Shown here: positions 55,540 to 56,496 of the stretch, in pieces | Position numbering within the stretch: position 1 is the stretch's first letter | Layout of the letters: every line of letters begins with the position of its first letter | Translations under genes and position numbers: made by a program | Notes under the pieces: generated by a model | Told to the model about the DNA's origin: nothing | The model's input: only the letters and a program-made list of their open reading frames with translations | The model's database searches: none | Assembly (NCBI GenBank): GCA_019634095.1 | Contig: JAHQVY010000298.1 | Location: 1-56,496, forward strand | Direction of reading: 5' to 3' | Source of the DNA: Cellvibrionaceae bacterium | GTDB taxonomy: Bacteria; Pseudomonadota; Gammaproteobacteria; Pseudomonadales; Cellvibrionaceae | DNA: 56,496 bases

Positions 55540-56496
55540 TTGAATTATCCGCGTTTTTTTAATATTGTAACCAGCATCGAAAATTTTACGTTAACAACAG
55601 AACAAGTTTCAGCGCTTCGTGTTGCCCACCGGGCTGAGCAGAATCGCCATGCTGCATATAAAATTAATGCCGTGATTCTTCTTGGCACCGGTTGGAAGCT
55701 AAAAGACGTAAAAGCCGCCTTACTACTGGATGATGAAACGTTAAGGTCCTATGTCGAAAAATATAAGGCCGACGGCATAGAAGGTCTCGTCAGTGTTCAC
55801 TTTCAGGGGCGAGCCTGTTTACTGACGGAAGAGCAGCAGGAAGCGCTATGCCTGGAATTAGAGCACACTATTTTCTTAACGGCCCAGTCTGTTATTGAAT
55901 ACGTCAAAATTACCTTCAATGTAAAGTATTCGCTCAATGGCATGAGAGCGCTCTTGCATCGATTAGGATATGAATATAAAAAGCCGAAACTTGTACCCGG
56001 GAGCCCTGACCGTGAAAAGCAAGAGCAGTTTGTGACGTATTTCGAGCAATTTATGGAAGAAAAGCCTAGAAATGACGAGGTTCTGTTTGTTGATGCCGTG
56101 CACCCTGAGCATAACACGATGGCGGCTTATGGCTGGATTAAGAAGGGGCAGATACGTAAACTCCAGACAAACTCTGGCCGTCAGCGTCTAAATCTTCATG
56201 GCGCCATCAATATAGAAACTCTGGAAATGACGGTTGTTGAATCTTCCACAGTCGATACTGACTCGACGATTGAGCTTCTGGAGACCCTGAATCAAAAATA
56301 TCCAGGGGCAGACCGGTTACATATTATTTTAGATAATGCGCGATATCATTATTCCCATCGAGTAAAAGATTACCTCAAAGATAACCAACGTATCAATTTG
56401 GTATTTTTACCCTCCTATTCACCGGAGCTTAATTTAATAGAGCGAGTGTGGCGATATTTCAAAAAGCATGTTCTTTACAACAAGTACTATGAAGAC
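55540..56496 (+). CDS. IS630-family transposase, cut by the window end
   Basis: The open frame runs 319 codons to the last base. It has an N-terminal helix-turn-helix region (INAVILLGTGWKLKDVKAAL), a second DNA-binding segment (SLNGMRALLHRLGYEYKKP), and the DDE core: VLFVDAVHPEH, HIILDNARYHYS and LNLIERVWRYFKKH. The missing end should be about 20-30 residues. No ATG precedes the conserved region. TTG 55540 with AGGTG upstream is my best guess for the start, although a nearby ATT or a lost start is possible. It is the fourth transposase in 4 kb. Confidence 0.88.
   Translation, partial: MNYPRFFNIVTSIENFTLTTEQVSALRVAHRAEQNRHAAYKINAVILLGTGWKLKDVKAALLLDDETLRSYVEKYKADGIEGLVSVHFQGRACLLTEEQQEALCLELEHTIFLTAQSVIEYVKITFNVKYSLNGMRALLHRLGYEYKKPKLVPGSPDREKQEQFVTYFEQFMEEKPRNDEVLFVDAVHPEHNTMAAYGWIKKGQIRKLQTNSGRQRLNLHGAINIETLEMTVVESSTVDTDSTIELLETLNQKYPGADRLHIILDNARYHYSHRVKDYLKDNQRINLVFLPSYSPELNLIERVWRYFKKHVLYNKYYED

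Overview
The window looks like a stretch of chromosome from a marine gammaproteobacterium, probably of the Cellvibrionales type (Saccharophagus/Teredinibacter-like). This is inferred from the asparaginyl-tRNA synthetase, a FecA-like TonB receptor, a secreted beta-helix protein, a RAYT-type transposase remnant and the general codon style. The species cannot be named from the sequence.

Left flank (1-10322): the C-terminal end of a DUF1513-type protein carrying a 15-bp tandem repeat, a TonB-dependent receptor, about 1 kb without genes, a secreted parallel beta-helix protein, and a strong bidirectional terminator. A GabD-like aldehyde dehydrogenase follows, next to a decayed LysR regulator and a decayed amino-acid permease tail. 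Then come asnS, a truncated RAYT-like transposase and a small gene remnant.

Core (10533-50850, all on the minus strand): a large AT-less polyketide synthase operon. In biosynthetic order it reads AL-KR-ACP (starter); KS-(dead AT)-DH-KR-cMT-ACP; KS-DH-ER-KR-ACP; then one 7069-residue protein with KS-(dead AT)-DH-KR-ACP, KS-KR-ACP, KS-KR-ACP, KS0-ACP-TE and KS0-ACP-C-TE. Two discrete acyltransferase-type proteins follow (a malonyl-AT and a probable acyl hydrolase) and would supply extender units in trans. The first three extension modules have KS signatures and domain order typical of cis-AT synthases but have lost their AT domains to different degrees. The later modules look like ordinary trans-AT modules. 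The line therefore appears to be a cis-AT/trans-AT chimera. It also carries two non-elongating KS domains and two thioesterases, with a condensation domain just before the last one. Colinear reading suggests five elongations from a carboxylic acid starter, giving one C-methylated alkene, one saturated unit, one further alkene and two hydroxyls. Release is likely to be unusual.

Upstream of the operon are a 7-bp inverted repeat 29 bases from the first start codon, a pair of tandem hairpins, a copy of a dispersed repeat also found at about 2.6 kb, and a Rieske-type oxygenase that may tailor the product.

Right flank (52.2-56.5 kb): AT-rich DNA with two broken IS3-family transposases, an apparently intact IS1595-family element with matching 27-bp terminal repeats, and an IS630-family transposase running off the window. 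Transposase debris on both sides of the cluster, and AT-rich acyltransferase genes beside GC-rich synthase genes, suggest an acquired, mosaic biosynthetic island next to asnS. No phosphopantetheinyl transferase, exporter, resistance gene or trans-ER is visible in the window.
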